Shown here: piece after piece, positions 12,601 to 24,381 of the stretch
How the letters are laid out: each line of letters starts with the position of its first letter
Numbering within the stretch: the stretch's first letter is position 1
DNA from: Zygnema cylindricum
Taxonomy: Eukaryota; Streptophyta; Zygnematophyceae; Zygnematales; Zygnemataceae
Direction of reading: 5' to 3'
Length of the DNA: 64,000 nt
Assembly (NCBI GenBank): GCA_037447655.1
Contig: JBBHKE010002319.1
Span: forward strand, 91,829-155,828
The notes under the pieces: model-generated
What the model saw: only the letters and a program-made list of their open reading frames with translations
Told to the model about the DNA's origin: nothing
Database searches by the model: none
Position numbers and translations under genes: made by a program

Positions 12601-15600
12601 TTCAAAGGCGGGCCATCCTTCGGCGGCCTCTGGTACATCCATTTTATTATAGGCGACTACCTGAGGCTTGGAGGCCAAATCGGGATTAAAGAGCTCCAAT
12701 TCCATACAAATGGCCTCATAGTCGTGCTCCGGTTGTAATCGAGTACCATCGATAACGTGGACCTGCAAAGACGACTCTGGAAGTACTCATCAGTTGATAT
12801 AAGTGTTGTATATCGAGCAGCTTTTGCCGATAATCGATATGCATTTTTTTGGGCGGTCTAGTTGATCGATATATTGAGTTGATATACCGTATCGCTAATA
12901 ATTGTGATATATCGATATGTACTTTCTTGTGGGGTCTCGATAACCGATATATTGAGTTCACATACTGCATCGACGATAATAATGATATATCTATGTCTAT
13001 ATGGCGACATCCTCAAATATCCATACCATTACTTCTGCACTCTTCAAGCGTTTTTTGTCTATGCTGTCGAAGCTGAAAAAGGTATATCAGAATGGTACGA
13101 TACACTTTACCGCACCCTAATGAATTTGTACCAAATGTTTGACTTTGTATTAATTATTACTTCTCAGATTTGATACGCAAAATTTTGGTCCAGTCGATTG
13201 TTTGGTAAAGATTTGGCGAACCATGTTTCCTATCTGGTAGATTTACGTACCCATTACGGTAAGGTGATTGGTCAATTGTCGGCAGTTATCAAATTAACGA
13301 CATTTATTGGTGAACTCGATGAAGGTCACGGTATTGATATATACCTATATCGCGATAGTCTGACCTTGAATTCGCTTTATATACAGCACTAGTTGATACC
13401 CAATTGCAAACACCCAATTGGAAATACTCGATTGGAAACATCTGATTGCAACAATGGCAAATACCCAATTGCTGATACCCAATTGAAAAAATCCAATTGA
13501 CACAATTGATACCCAATTGTATTTAAAATAGCCAACCAATTGATTGTATTCGATGAAACTGACAGAAAATAGGAGATAAAGAGACTACTACAGGATGCAT
13601 ATGACGTTGAATTGCCAAATCTAAGATCGACAAACAGAAGAGAGGATCTACAGGATGTTGAAATCCGACGGCAAGATTTCTAGGGTTTTCCAGGATTTTT
13701 AGAGTTTTCCAGGGTCTTCTCCGGCTTAGTAAGGCTTTCTAGAGTTTTACAGGGTTTTTCCTGGGGTTCTTTAGGGTTTATTTTCACAAACCAGGCAACG
13801 GCAGCGTTCTGTGTGGCGCAGAAATTCGTGACCAAGACCGAAACCGTCGTGGGCTCCTTCCAACAAACCCGGTACATCCGCCACCACCAACGTCTCAAAA
13901 TCTACCTCGGCCACGCCAAGATTGGGAACCAATGTGGTAAATGGGTAATCCGCAACCTGCCCATCCCCTCACCTTCACTCACTCTCAGTATAGAATATTC
14001 TGAAAAAAGACAGAATAACAAAAAACAACAAGAACAAAAAAAATCTTCTTTTTTATTGTATGTTTCTACAAAAACATCAAGCCGGTGATCATCAAGCCGA
14101 AAGATTTAATGAAAGAACAGGAACATGTTTATTGAAGAAACACGTTTAATGAAAGAACATATTTAATGAAGAAATGTAATTAATGAAGGACCATGTTTAA
14201 TGAAGAAACATATGCTGTAAATAAACAATTTAAATAAACTTATGAAATGAAAGAACATATTTAATGAAGAAACATATTTAGCCTGTTGGTCATCATTCAC
14301 TGACCTTAAACAGGTACCTCGATCATGTCTATAATGAAAACAATTGAAAATTCAGTTATTTCCTTCATTTTTTTGTTTGTGCCACATAGATTGAAAGATA
14401 CTTACCCTCTCTGGTTGACGACATACAAAAATGGTTGTGGTCGCATGAGAGATTGTGCAAATGTTACTCGATGATTACATTGTAAATCATACACAGTTTG
14501 ACAAAACTTTACATCGCCTGATTGTGCTGAAGTACGTGTAGTTCTAATACTTAATGCGTAAAAAATGAAAAGTCGTAGCGACAACTATGCCCATTGTTTT
14601 GTTAAGATCCTGTCCAAGATTTTTTACACTGACTAATTGTGCTGAAGGACGTCTAGTTAGAACATATAGTAAGTAAAGAATAAAAAGTCGTCTTTGCAAT
14701 TATGTCCTGGCCCTCTGATTTTTTAAGCCCCTTTCCAGGCTTCCCATGCACCTTTGGCTTTGCTGCACTGATGACACTCAGCAAAGTCGATTTGCCGGCG
14801 TTTGGGACACCAACAATCCCAACATCCGCTACCAGCTTCAGCTCAAGTTTTATCCACCTGCCAAAGCACAAAAGACAAAACTCATCAACATCAATGATGG
14901 ATTTTATCCTATTCAGGGAAACCAGTGCTTGAAGATAAATACAACAAAGGTACGGCATCGAAAACACATTTCAACACATCAACACCGTCGTACCCTAGAG
15001 TCACATCGTACATTCATGCTTGGCATTAAACAGACAGACAAAGACAAACACTATATTTCCAGAATGCCAGCAGGTTCAGGTACAGCTTTGAGTTAACACT
15101 TACTTATAGACTCAATAATATGCTGTTGATATCACATTCATGAGTACACAAAGAAAGTGAAAACCTTCATTTCCTAATTTCAATCGCCACTAAAATTAAG
15201 GGAACGCATTAGTATTAATCTTATAGGGTTCTTGTCCCGGTGCCCTTTTTCCCTCCAAAAAAACTTTAAAATGGCATTTCATGCCATTGATGATATCTAT
15301 AATGTACATACGTTCGAAACTGATAAGCAAACTACCCCACTTAAACACATTTTCCAATCAATTAAATGTGAGTGTACCATGGTCCCAGTCATGAGGATGG
15401 GAACATCCTCAAATCGGAAAGTGAGGAATTGTAAAAGCATACCACATTTTTACCAAAAAAGGCAATTATATTACTCAAAGATTGCAACCAAGTATCCTTA
15501 GGTTTTTGTACAGTTGGCAACATTATCTTGTTAAAAGTGACTCAAATGTTTTACTGTGCTAAAGGGAACAGCATGATTGTACACACAGAGAGAGAGAGAG

Positions 15601-15601
15601 A

Positions 15602-15636
<35 letters not shown>

Positions 15637-15671
15637 CAGAGAGGGGGGAAGAGAGAGAGGACAGAGAGGGG

Positions 15672-15713
<42 letters not shown>

Positions 15714-18189
15714 GGCGAGGGAGCAAGGAAGAGAGGGAGGGAGAGGGAAAGGGAGGAAGAGGGAGAGGGAGATGGATAATAAAAGCAAGGATTCTTAACT
15801 CGAATTGGCAGTTCAACATTAATTTATTTGATTTCACCAGATGATTTGAACAGCTGACATGTAATCTACCGTAAGCTGAACTTTTTTCAAGATAAATTTC
15901 TTTCAAGTTGAACAGTCTTTCAGATACATCAGAAAGTTCCTAACATGGACCAAAATATGAGTTATACAATCTAATATTTGACTGGCTAAATTGACGAAAT
16001 AAAGTTTTTTTTTCCTTCTGTTGGTTTTTTTTCCTTCTTTTGGTTTTTTTTCCTTCTTTTGGTCATTTGAACTGCCACGTAATTCATTTAAGGCTTCTTT
16101 TGGTCATAAATATTGTACTTTGTTCCAAAATTATCATAAAAAGTTCAAAATCCAGGCTCATACAAAAACGGCAAAAATTGATTGCACAAAAAACCCCAGC
16201 ATGTATAACTTTAGAGAGTTTTCTCGGGTTTGTGGTGATTTTCCAGCGTTTTTTAGACAGATTCTTCAACATAACATTAAAAATAAACAAAGACTAAACA
16301 ACAAGAGTAAAAACAACCTAAGAAACATTCAAGCTCAGAATGAAAAATACTCACATTTCCGTTCCCTCTTCGCCATTTTCTGCCAATTGTGGCGTGCGAT
16401 TCCTCCCAGTCTTAAACGCAGCATTACCTCTCCCTCCTCTCCCTCCTGGTAGGAGTAACTCCCTCTGGCCTGCCTTTACTACCTCCAGTAAAACTGGACC
16501 CTCCCCCTCATCAAGCACTTGACGAACCAAAGTACCGGGAGGAACTAATATCTCCATATCCTTGCCAGCTGTACCGTGACAGCTACTACCTTGTCCATGA
16601 GTCCCTCTCCCAGCCCGAAAATGGATATTTTTTCTAAAGGGTAGGAGAGAATTGAGTGACCTATCGGCACGAATGTAAACGTCACCGCCTCTCCCTCCAC
16701 TACCTCCTGACGGACCACCGAAAGGAACGTATTTCTCTCGCCTAAAAGCCACAACCCCATTGCCCCCATCTCCTGCCCTAACGTATATTTTCGCCGTATC
16801 GAAACACCTCATAATTGCGGGAAGACCTCTCTTTTTCGTTTCACCATCCTCTCCCTCCTCCTCGTCCTCGTCTCTTAAAAACATTTCTGCAGCTCTCTCT
16901 TGAGCTTTGGCCTTCCGTTTTAAATGAGAAAACTCTGATGTTAACGCCTCCAAAGAAGTCAATTTAGGAACATTGTCAGTCAAAATATCAATTCTATCCT
17001 CATCATTCTCCCCAAACTCGATACAATGATCATCCTCCCATTCTTCTCCTTGTTCTCCTACACTAGAATTATCAGATTTAACCGCCACCGCTCCTCCTTC
17101 TCCTCCTCCCATATCTTCTCCTCCCTCACTAGAAGACAAATAATTTTCATCATCAGAGTTTTCCGACCAATCCCCTTCACCCTCATTCCCAAAACCAACC
17201 TCCATCCTCCAAGCTCCATTGTTTTCTAAACTCACATTCTCAACATCCTCCAAATCCCCTTTCTCCAAACTGCTTTCTGTGACTCCCTTATCCAAAGGTC
17301 TATCCCTCCCTCCGTTTACATGACCATTTTTGTTAAGTCCCGAACCTTTAAGCTGTAAAAGCTCCTCCTCCATCTCCTCCACCCTTGCCCTCATTTCTGC
17401 CAACTCTTTTTCAAGTCTCACTACACTTGGTGGTAAAACTAATTCTTGAAACTTTTCCGTTTTCTCTAACTGTTCCCTTTCCAATTGAGCAATCTCCTCC
17501 TCCGCCTCCCTCAAAAGCTCCGCCTCCTCTTCAGCTGTAGGAGGAGGTAAGTCTCCCTCCCATACCTCCACATATTCATCTTCTCCATCCTCCGCCTCCT
17601 CCTCGTCCTCCTCTTTCTCCTCTCCAAACCACTCCTCTTCTCCCTCTTCTTCAATCAAATCTTCTTCTTCTTCTTCTTCCTCCTCCTCCAAGTCATATTC
17701 CACTTCTGTCTCCTCTATTCCCTCCACTCCACGTACCAGAATCGTACCTTTCTCCCTCTCTCGCCCCTCTTCTCCTCCTCTCCATTTAGCCTTACCTTCA
17801 TCTTCCTTTATGTCTATCACAGCTTTCACCTCTCTTTCTCCTTCTTCTCTATCGCTCTCATCCTTTACTTCCTTCGTCTTTACCACCATAGTTTCCTCTA
17901 TCTCTAATACTGTAAACCCTAATGAGGGTTTTGGACTGAAATTCCCTAAAAAAGGAAACCCTGAATCTTCTTCTTCTCTCGGTTGAAGAGCAGGAACACT
18001 CAATCCTCCCTCCCATAACCCTAAATCCTCCGTACGGTTTTTTGATTTTTTGGAACCAGACGTAATAATAAAACTTTGACGGTTTCCCTTCCTTTGGTCT
18101 GAATGACGTAATCGCCTTTGCTTCTGGAGTCCTTCTCTCAGATATGATAAAGACGGAGAAAATAAGGAATGCGTCAAAGCAGCCGCCAT
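9700..18189 (-). CDS. ObgC: Chloroplast-type Obg GTPase (ObgC), complete, seven exons
   Basis: CDS complement(join(9700..9789,9993..10101,10586..10751,12489..12762,13792..13956,14752..14857,16355..18189)): 2,745 nt, 914 residues, all junctions GT-AG and in frame. The start is the first ATG of the exon ([10 protein letters not shown]), followed by a basic, serine-rich, transit-peptide-like N terminus. Residues about 100-240 are strongly acidic, including runs of glutamate, with predicted coiled coil after them. The Obg fold starts near residue 460 ([19 protein letters not shown]) with its glycine-rich turns. G motifs: GVPNAGKS at 628-635, DVPG at 674-677, NKMD at 741-744, SAA at 770-772. An Obg C-terminal domain fills the last three exons ([17 protein letters not shown], then [17 protein letters not shown]). 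Plant ObgC works in plastid ribosome biogenesis and thylakoid development. The 460-residue extension before the Obg fold is long for the family. The gene converges on KCBP. Confidence 0.95.
10102..10585. repeat. ObgC intron minisatellite rich in ATCAACAACATCAT
   Basis: From about 10105 to 10320 the intron is a degenerate tandem array based on TATGACATCAACAACATCAT. It abuts the exon that starts at 10101, so the acceptor-side intron sequence is itself part of the array. The short open frames across it are artefacts. Confidence 0.7.
10752..12488. other. ObgC intron of 1.7 kb, AT-rich, no feature seen
   Basis: It joins the G-domain exon to the first C-terminal-domain exon. I see no repeat array or open frame with family resemblance. 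Confidence 0.6.
12785..12995. repeat. Degenerate repeats of about 80 bp around CGATATATTGAGTT
   Basis: Two clear copies and one weaker copy share GATCGATATATTGAGTT-type and GATATATCGATATG-type blocks. They lie in the ObgC intron next to the exon ending at 12762. Confidence 0.6.
13395..13545. repeat. Short-unit repeat of ACCCAATTG
   Basis: About ten degenerate copies of GATACCCAATTG or similar lie in the same ObgC intron. Many overlap into AATTG/CAATT palindromic steps. Confidence 0.7.
14095..14285. repeat. 17-18 bp repeats of TTTAATGAAGAAACATA
   Basis: About nine degenerate copies (TTTAATGAAAGAACAT, TTTAATGAAGAAACAT and relatives) fill the middle of the 13957-14751 ObgC intron. Confidence 0.7.
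15585..15772. repeat. AG-rich microsatellite in ObgC intron 1, left edge of the tandem duplication
   Basis: Runs of AG and TG are followed by GGGAGAGGGA-type sequence. Homology with the second copy begins inside this tract (15641 aligns with about 21241), so the duplication breakpoint lies in the microsatellite. Confidence 0.85.
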
Positions 18190-18207
18190 GGCTGCCTTTC
18201 TGTAGCT
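15641..18207. repeat. Duplicated block, copy A: ObgC exon 1 plus part of intron 1
   Basis: It matches 21241-23810 in the same orientation at an offset of about 5.60 kb. Within exon 1 I count about nine substitutions in 1,835 nt. The identity stops 18 bp upstream of the ATG (after TTTCTGTAGCT), so the two copies have different promoters and leaders. Confidence 0.93.
16015..16070. repeat. 19-bp tandem repeat TTGGTTTTTTTTCCTTCTT
   Basis: Three to four units in ObgC intron 1, duplicated at 21605-21665 with small changes in T-run length. Confidence 0.75.
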
Positions 18208-18421
18208 CTTTTTGGGCTCCTGGGGACTGAAGAGGCTACAGTGCAGTGCAGTAGCACTGGAGAGAAAATTCTCTGCAAAGGGAAATATCAAACATGGATT
18301 ACAAGATTAAAGTGAAGTACAGTACGGTACACCTGGTTTGCACTTTTTGACGGACTGACCTTTCCGTACAGTAGAGCGCTCACCCAGTACTGTACTGTAC
18401 TGTACTCCCTGTACTGTAGCA
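18208..18421. other. Region upstream of ObgC copy A
   Basis: On the minus strand a TTTCCCTTTGCAG sequence about 90 bp before the ATG could be a 5'-UTR acceptor. The plus strand shows TACAGTAC-type short repeats at 18312-18415. No promoter motif is certain. Confidence 0.35.
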
Positions 18422-18721
18422 CTCGGGCCGGCACGGTTCAGTTCGGCTCGGTTCAGTTTGGTTCGGATAGGTTCGGTTCCAGTATGGGCCAAACCGAAAT
18501 GTTCGGCTTGAAACCGGCCCTGAGATTTCGAAACCAAACCAGACCGTTGGATTCAGACGAGGACGAGCCGAACGGTTCAAATCGTTAAACCGTCCAAATT
18601 CCTTAGAAACCCCTAAAACGCTAAGGATGCTTGAAAAATCTTGAAATCACGTGCCGTCAACTTTGGCATAATATTTGTACTGATATCGTACATTAATAGG
18701 GTTGACTTTATGTACCTCTTA

Positions 18722-20215
18722 GGGTGGCGTTCCATCAGACGAAAAATGGGGTATTTTACAGAAATCGGCGCCTGTCCGTACCAGGACGTACCGCTTATTT
18801 TGTTTTTTTACGCGAAGAACATTACAGAAAATCTTGCCAATATTCTCCAAAGGTCTGGGAGGTAACAATGACCGTTGGATATATTTTCGCGAGGCATTCG
18901 CTTCAAAAAATTATGTAAATGGTGATGTACCTCGACGAGGTACATCACCATTTCTGTCGAGGTACATCACCATTTCTGTCGAGGTACATCACCATTTACA
19001 GAAAAAAATTAGCCGCGACACGTTGGATAATGAAAATACGTGTCAATACGGCAACCAACGGAAATCGAAAAATTTCGCACATGATACATCCATTCAAAAA
19101 TCCTAACCGAAATCACAAAAGTAATCTCGTAACGAACTTTCGTCACGCTATTTTTGTTAGATCCATTTGTCACACTATTTGTGGCGGCGCTCATTCGTCA
19201 CGCGAAAAACAGAAAGTTCAAAACCCTAAAAAAATTGAGTTGGTATATGACAAGGCGTCTGCAAAGAGTACAAAAATTATGTCGAATGATGACCTGGCCC
19301 ACACGTACATGGTACGCAAATGAAGATTTCAAGTTGAAGTTGGTCGGTGAGAAAAATATTTGACGATCTTCAATGTACGATCTTGTCTTACGTGGTACCA
19401 TTCAATTTTGAGCACGTGGATCACAGACTCTGCGCGATAGAACATCGTTCAAAATGTAGCATCCTGTAATGTTGGCCGTACGTTTACAGAATTTACTGAT
19501 GAAACGCCACCCTAAGGGTGAAATTCCATCAGGAAATTCTGTAATTGTACGGCCAACATTACAGGATGTTACATTTTGAACGATGTTCTATCGCACAGTT
19601 TTGTAATCCACGTGTTAAAATCTGAATGGTACCACGTAAGTTAAGATCGTATATTGAATATATTCAATAATTTTCACACCGACCAATTTTAACTTGAAAT
19701 CTTCATTTGCGTACCATGTACGTGCGTACCAGATCATCGTACAACATAATTTTTGTACACTTTGAAGCCGCTCATTTTTTAGGGATCTTATTTTTTCGCG
19801 TGACGAATGAGCGTTTCAGGAAATCGAATGGGCACTAACAAAAATAGCGTGACGAAAGTGCGTTACGAGATTATTTTTATGATTTCGGCTGGATTTTTTA
19901 ATGTATATATCATGTGCGAAATTTTCTGATTTCCGTTGGTTGCCGTCCCGACACGTATGCTCAAAATCCAACGTGTCGCGGCTCAATTTTTCTGTAAATG
20001 ACTAAATGGTGATGAAACTCTCGAGGTACATCACCATTTACAAAAAATTTGAAGCGAATGCTTTGAGAATGAATATCCAACGGTCATTGTTACCTCCCAG
20101 ACCTTTGGAGAATATTTAGCAAGATTCTCTGTAATGTTGTGCGCCGATAAAAACAAATTAAGAGGTACGGCATAGTACGAAGAGGTCTAAATTTCGTCTT
20201 ATGGAAACTTCACCC
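18722..20215. mobile_element. Composite head-to-head TIR element, PIF/Harbinger-like target TTA, non-coding
   Basis: Two related units face each other. The first, 18722-19512, begins GGGTGGCGTTCCATC and ends GAAACGCCACCC. After TAA comes an inverted unit, 19516-20215, ending ATGGAAACTTCACCC. The whole is bounded by TTA at 18719-18721 and 20216-20218. The two arms are diverged inverted repeats of about 0.7-0.8 kb. No transposase frame is present, so it is non-autonomous. The TTA target and size suggest PIF/Harbinger; that assignment is inference. Confidence 0.85.
18921..19000. repeat. Short hairpin and tandem units inside the TIR element
   Basis: GGTGATGTACCTCG and CGAGGTACATCACC form a near-perfect 14-bp inverted repeat with a one-base centre, followed by repeats of TGTCGAGGTACATCACCATT. 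The same array is in the single element at 24581-24661. Confidence 0.85.
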
Positions 20216-20218
20216 TTA

Positions 20219-21177
20219 TGACATCATTTTTCCGCGCATACTTGTCGAATTGTAAATCGGACAGTTGAGATTGAAAGACAAGATTATTACCTTCCGATTG
20301 GCCGCTCCAATCGATAATTGGACAAATGTGCACGGAGAAAATATGTTTAAGACCACATCCATCACGCATTGCCAGAAATTGTAAGGACAAGTTCACGTGT
20401 TTGATCATGTTCCATTAGGTCGTGCAGGCGAGCTACCTCTCGCCTACATGCTTTATTACGATTTTTACCACGTAAGCCTTTGATCAGACGTTGAAAATAG
20501 TCAAAGATTTTTAGTCAAAGAAAATAGAGCAAAATCCAAGTGTATAATCTCATTTATCCATACGTGCGGACAAAATCAAAGTATGTACCACCGTAATTGA
20601 ATTTAATATTTGTACATTCATGTTTTAACATTGTATGAACTGTTATTAAATCCTTTTGAATCCGTGGCACCATCCCTTTCGACACTCATTTTTCCAAGCG
20701 TCTTTTGTACATCGGTCTCTAACGTCAATCTTCCGCAGCCGTGTACGTAATCGCCCATGTACATTTTCACCCGTCAGGTAAAGCCTTTATGCTTTCAAAT
20801 TGAAGTTGTTTCTGATGGTATTTATTCTTCTAAGAACAAATGAAAATTACCTATTTGATGATATATTGATTATTTTAGCTTTCATGATGTTTTTCATTCG
20901 AGAGTATCTCATGTCTCAGTCACAAACCTTCTTAAGTATCGCAAAACTATTTGCAATTTCAATCAATACTCCTGGACGGTAGGATTTGATAAAGGATCGT
21001 TTTTTAACTCAAAGATTTCACCACATCGGAAGCTTAAAAAACACATTCTCACAAAATCCCAAAAAAAAAAATTAACCAAACATAAATATATTAAGCTGAA
21101 GGCTTTCTCCATTACAAACTCTCACTCTCAGTTTTCTTACTCAATCACATAACAACTCTTACTCACATAAAAATTTG
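20219..21177. other. About 1 kb unique sequence between the duplicated blocks
   Basis: It does not match the corresponding flank of copy B. AT-rich, no coding or repeat feature seen. Confidence 0.5.
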
Positions 21178-21240
21178 GGGAGGGGAAGGGGGGATGGGAG
21201 GGGGAGTGGGGGGAGGAGAGGAGAGGAGAGGAGAGGAGAG

Positions 21241-21269
21241 GAGGGGAAGAGAGAGAGGACAGAGAGGGG

Positions 21270-21315
<46 letters not shown>

Positions 21316-23810
21316 GGCGAGGGAGCAAGGAAGAGAGGGAGGGAGAGGGAAAGGGAGGAAGAGGGAGAGGGAGATGGATAATAAAAGCAAGGATTCTTAA
21401 CTCGAATTGGCAGTTCAACATTAATTTATTTGATTTCACCAGATGATTTGAACAGCTGACATGTAATCTACCGTAAGCTGAACTTTTTTCAAGATAAATT
21501 TCTTTCAAGTTGAACAGTCTTTCAGATACATCAGAAAGTTCCTAACATGGACCAAAATATGAGTTATACAATCTAATATTTGACTGGCTAAATTGACGAA
21601 ATAAAGTTTTTTTTTCCTTCTGTTGGTTTTTTTTCCTTCTTTTGGTTTTTTTTTCCTTCTTTTGGTCATTTGAACTGCCACGTAATTCATTTAAGGCTTC
21701 TTTTGGTCATAAATATTGTACTTTGTTCCAAAATTATCATAAAAAGTTCAAAATCCAGGCTCATACAAAAACGGCAAAAATTGATTGCACAAAAAACCCC
21801 AGCATGTATAACTTTAGAGAGTTTTCTCGGGTTTGTGGTGATTTTCCAGCGTTTTTTAGACAGATTCTTCAACATAACATTAAAAATAAACAAAGACTAA
21901 ACAACAAGAGTAAAAACAACCTAAGAAACATTCAAGCTCAGAATGAAAAATACTCACATTTCCGTTCCCTCTTCGCCATTTTCTGCCAATTGTGGCGTGC
22001 GATTCCTCCCAGTCTTAAACGCAGCATTACCTCTCCCTCCTCTCCCTCCTGGTAGGAGTAACTCCCTCTGGCCTGCCTTTACTACCTCCAGTAAAACTGG
22101 ACCCTCCCCCTCATCAAGCACTTGACGAACCAAAGTACCAGGAGGAACTAATATCTCCATATCCTTGCCAGCTGTACCGTGACAGCTACTACCTTGTCCA
22201 TGAGTCCCTCTCCCAGCCCGAAAATGGATATTTTTTCTAAAGGGTAGGAGAGAATTGAGTGACCTATCGGCACGAATGTAAACGTCACCGCCTCTCCCTC
22301 CACTACCTCCTGACGGACCACCGAAAGGAACGTATTTTTCTCGCCTAAAAGCCACAACCCCATTGCCCCCATCTCCTGCCCTAACGTATATTTTCGCCGT
22401 ATCGAAACACCTCATAATTGCGGGAAGACCTCTCTTTTTCGTTTCACCATCCTCTCCCTCCTCCTCGTCCTCGTCTCTTAAAAACATTTCTGCAGCTCTC
22501 TCTTGAGCTTTGGCCTTCCGTTTTAAATGAGAAAACTCTGATGATAACGCCTCCAAAGAAGTCAATTTAGGAACATTGTCAGTCAAAATATCAATTCTAT
22601 CCTCATCATTCTCCCCAAACTCGATACAATGATCATCCTCCCATTCTTCTCCTTGTTCTCCTACACTAGAATTATCAGATTTAACCGCCACCGCTCCTCC
22701 TTCTCCTCCTCCCATATCTTCTCCTCCCTCACTAGAAGACAAATAATTTTCATCATCAGAGTTTTCCGACCAATCCCCTTCACCCTCATTCCCAAAACCA
22801 ACCTCCATCCTCCAAGCTCCATTGTTTTCTAAACTCACATTCTCAACATCCTCCAAATCCCCTTTCTCCAAACTGCTTTCTGTGACTCCCTTATCCAAAG
22901 GTCTATCCCTCCCTCCGTTTACATGACCATTTTTGTTAAGTCCCGAACCTTTAAGCTGTAAAAGCTCCTCCTCCATCTCCTCCACCCTTGCCCTCATTTC
23001 TGCCAACTCTTTTTCAAGTCTCACTACACTTGGTGGTAAAACTAATTCTTGAAACTTTTCCGTTTTCTCTAACTGTTCCCTTTCCAATTGAGCAATCTCC
23101 TCCTCCGCCTCCCTCAAAAGCTCCGCCTCCTCTTCAGCTGTAGGAGGAGGTAAGTCTCCCTCCCATACCTCCACATATTCATCTTCTCCATCCTCCGCCT
23201 CCTCCTCATCCTCCTCTTTCTCCTCTCCAAACCACTCCTCTTCTCCCTCTTCTTCAATCAAATCTTCTTCTTCTTCTTCTTCCTCCTCCTCCAAGTCATA
23301 TTCCACTTCTGTCTCCTCTATTCCCTCCACTCCACGTACCAGAATCGTACCTCTCTCCCTCTCTCGCCCCTCTTCTCCTCCTCTCCATTTAGCCTTACCT
23401 TCATCTTCCTTTATGTCTATCACAGCTTTCACCTCTCTTTCTCCTTCTTCTCTATCGCTCTCATCCTTTACTTCCTTCGTCTTTACCACCATAGTTTCCT
23501 CTATCTCTAATACTGTAAACCCTAATGAGGGTTTTGGACTGAAATTCCCTAAAAAAGGAAACCCTGAATCTTCTTCTTCTCTCGGTTGAAGAGCAGGAAC
23601 ACTCAATCCTCCCTCCCATAACCCTAAATCCTCCGTACGGTTTTTTGATTTTTTGGAACCAGACGTAATAATAAAACTTTGACGGTTTCCCTTCCTTTGG
23701 ACCGAATGACGTAATCGCCTTTGCTTCTGGAGTCCTTCTCTCAGATATGATATAGACGGAGAAAATAAGGAATGTGTCAAAGCAGCCGCCATGGCTGCCT
23801 TTCTGTAGCT
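21241..23810. repeat. Duplicated block, copy B
   Basis: Partner of 15641-18207. Its left edge lies in a GGGGA/GAGAGG-rich tract (21178-21250) that differs from copy A, and its right edge is 18 bp beyond the exon-1 ATG. Confidence 0.93.
21958..23792 (-). pseudogene. Duplicated ObgC exon 1 (611 intact codons, no GTPase exons)
   Basis: The reading frame is intact from ATG (23792) to the same AT|GTGAGT donor as the real gene. It covers the transit peptide, acidic region and whole Obg fold. Only about four residues differ from copy A (L/I, D/V, K/R, T/S). Nothing matching exons 2-7 follows before copy A exon 1. On its own it would give an Obg-fold protein ending in intron sequence. Because it lies upstream of copy A on the same strand and keeps its donor, a transcript starting here could splice to exon 2 at 14857 and skip copy A exon 1, which has no coding-side acceptor. 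I therefore cannot tell a gene fragment from an alternative first exon. Confidence 0.8.
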
Positions 23811-24084
23811 ATTTTTCTAAGCGCATCTCTGTATGCGACCGACATAAGTAAACCAGTATTTCCGTACGGATGTCGGCAACGAAGTACACTGGTGTACGAA
23901 CAAACAATTTCCGTACACCACACTATTAATGAATACAGTACGCTCACTCCATTGCCGCTATTTTACTAGAACCGTAATTAATGTCAAAGATAAATTAGAT
24001 TCAATCACTGTATTTCGGGTATCAATGTCAAATTTTTAGGGTGCCGATATAGCATACATAAGGCTAATAACGGTTTATGGTTTA

Positions 24085-24381
24085 GCACTTGGGCCGTCAC
24101 CGTTCAGTTCGGCTCGGTTCAGTTTGGTTTGGCAAGGTTCGGTTCCAGTATGGGCCAAACCGAACTGTTCGGCTTGAAACCGGCCCTGAGATTTCGAAAC
24201 CAAACCTGACCGTTGAATTCAGACAAGCCGAACGGTTCAAATCGTTAAACCGTCCAAATTCCTTAGAAACCCCTAAAACGCTAAGGATGCTTAAAAAATC
24301 ATGAAATCATGTGCCGTCAACTCTGGCATAATATTTGTACTGGTATTGTACGTTAATAGGGTGGACTTTATGTACCTCTTA
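24085..24381. repeat. Repeat with GGTTCGGTTCCAGTATGGGC core, related to 18421-18721 and 27318-27474
   Basis: The three places share the segment ending ATGTACCTCTTA. At 27318 only the right half is present. This is the flank that defines the insertion site of the TIR element. Confidence 0.8.

Noticed and set aside
14088-14290. Spaced repeats as a CRISPR-like array
   Set aside because: The units are contiguous and degenerate with no spacers, and the context is a eukaryotic intron.
15528-15906. Open frames of repeated RE/ER or SL residues on both strands
   Set aside because: They are translations of the AG microsatellite; the same appear at 21137-21508.
18190-18291. In-frame extension of ObgC upstream of MAAALTH
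   Set aside because: It has no ATG, is missing from copy B, and a possible acceptor (TTTGCAG) lies inside it, so it is more likely leader.
18919-19323. 134-codon open frame inside the TIR element
   Set aside because: It is not kept in the other copies of the element and runs through the palindromic repeat.
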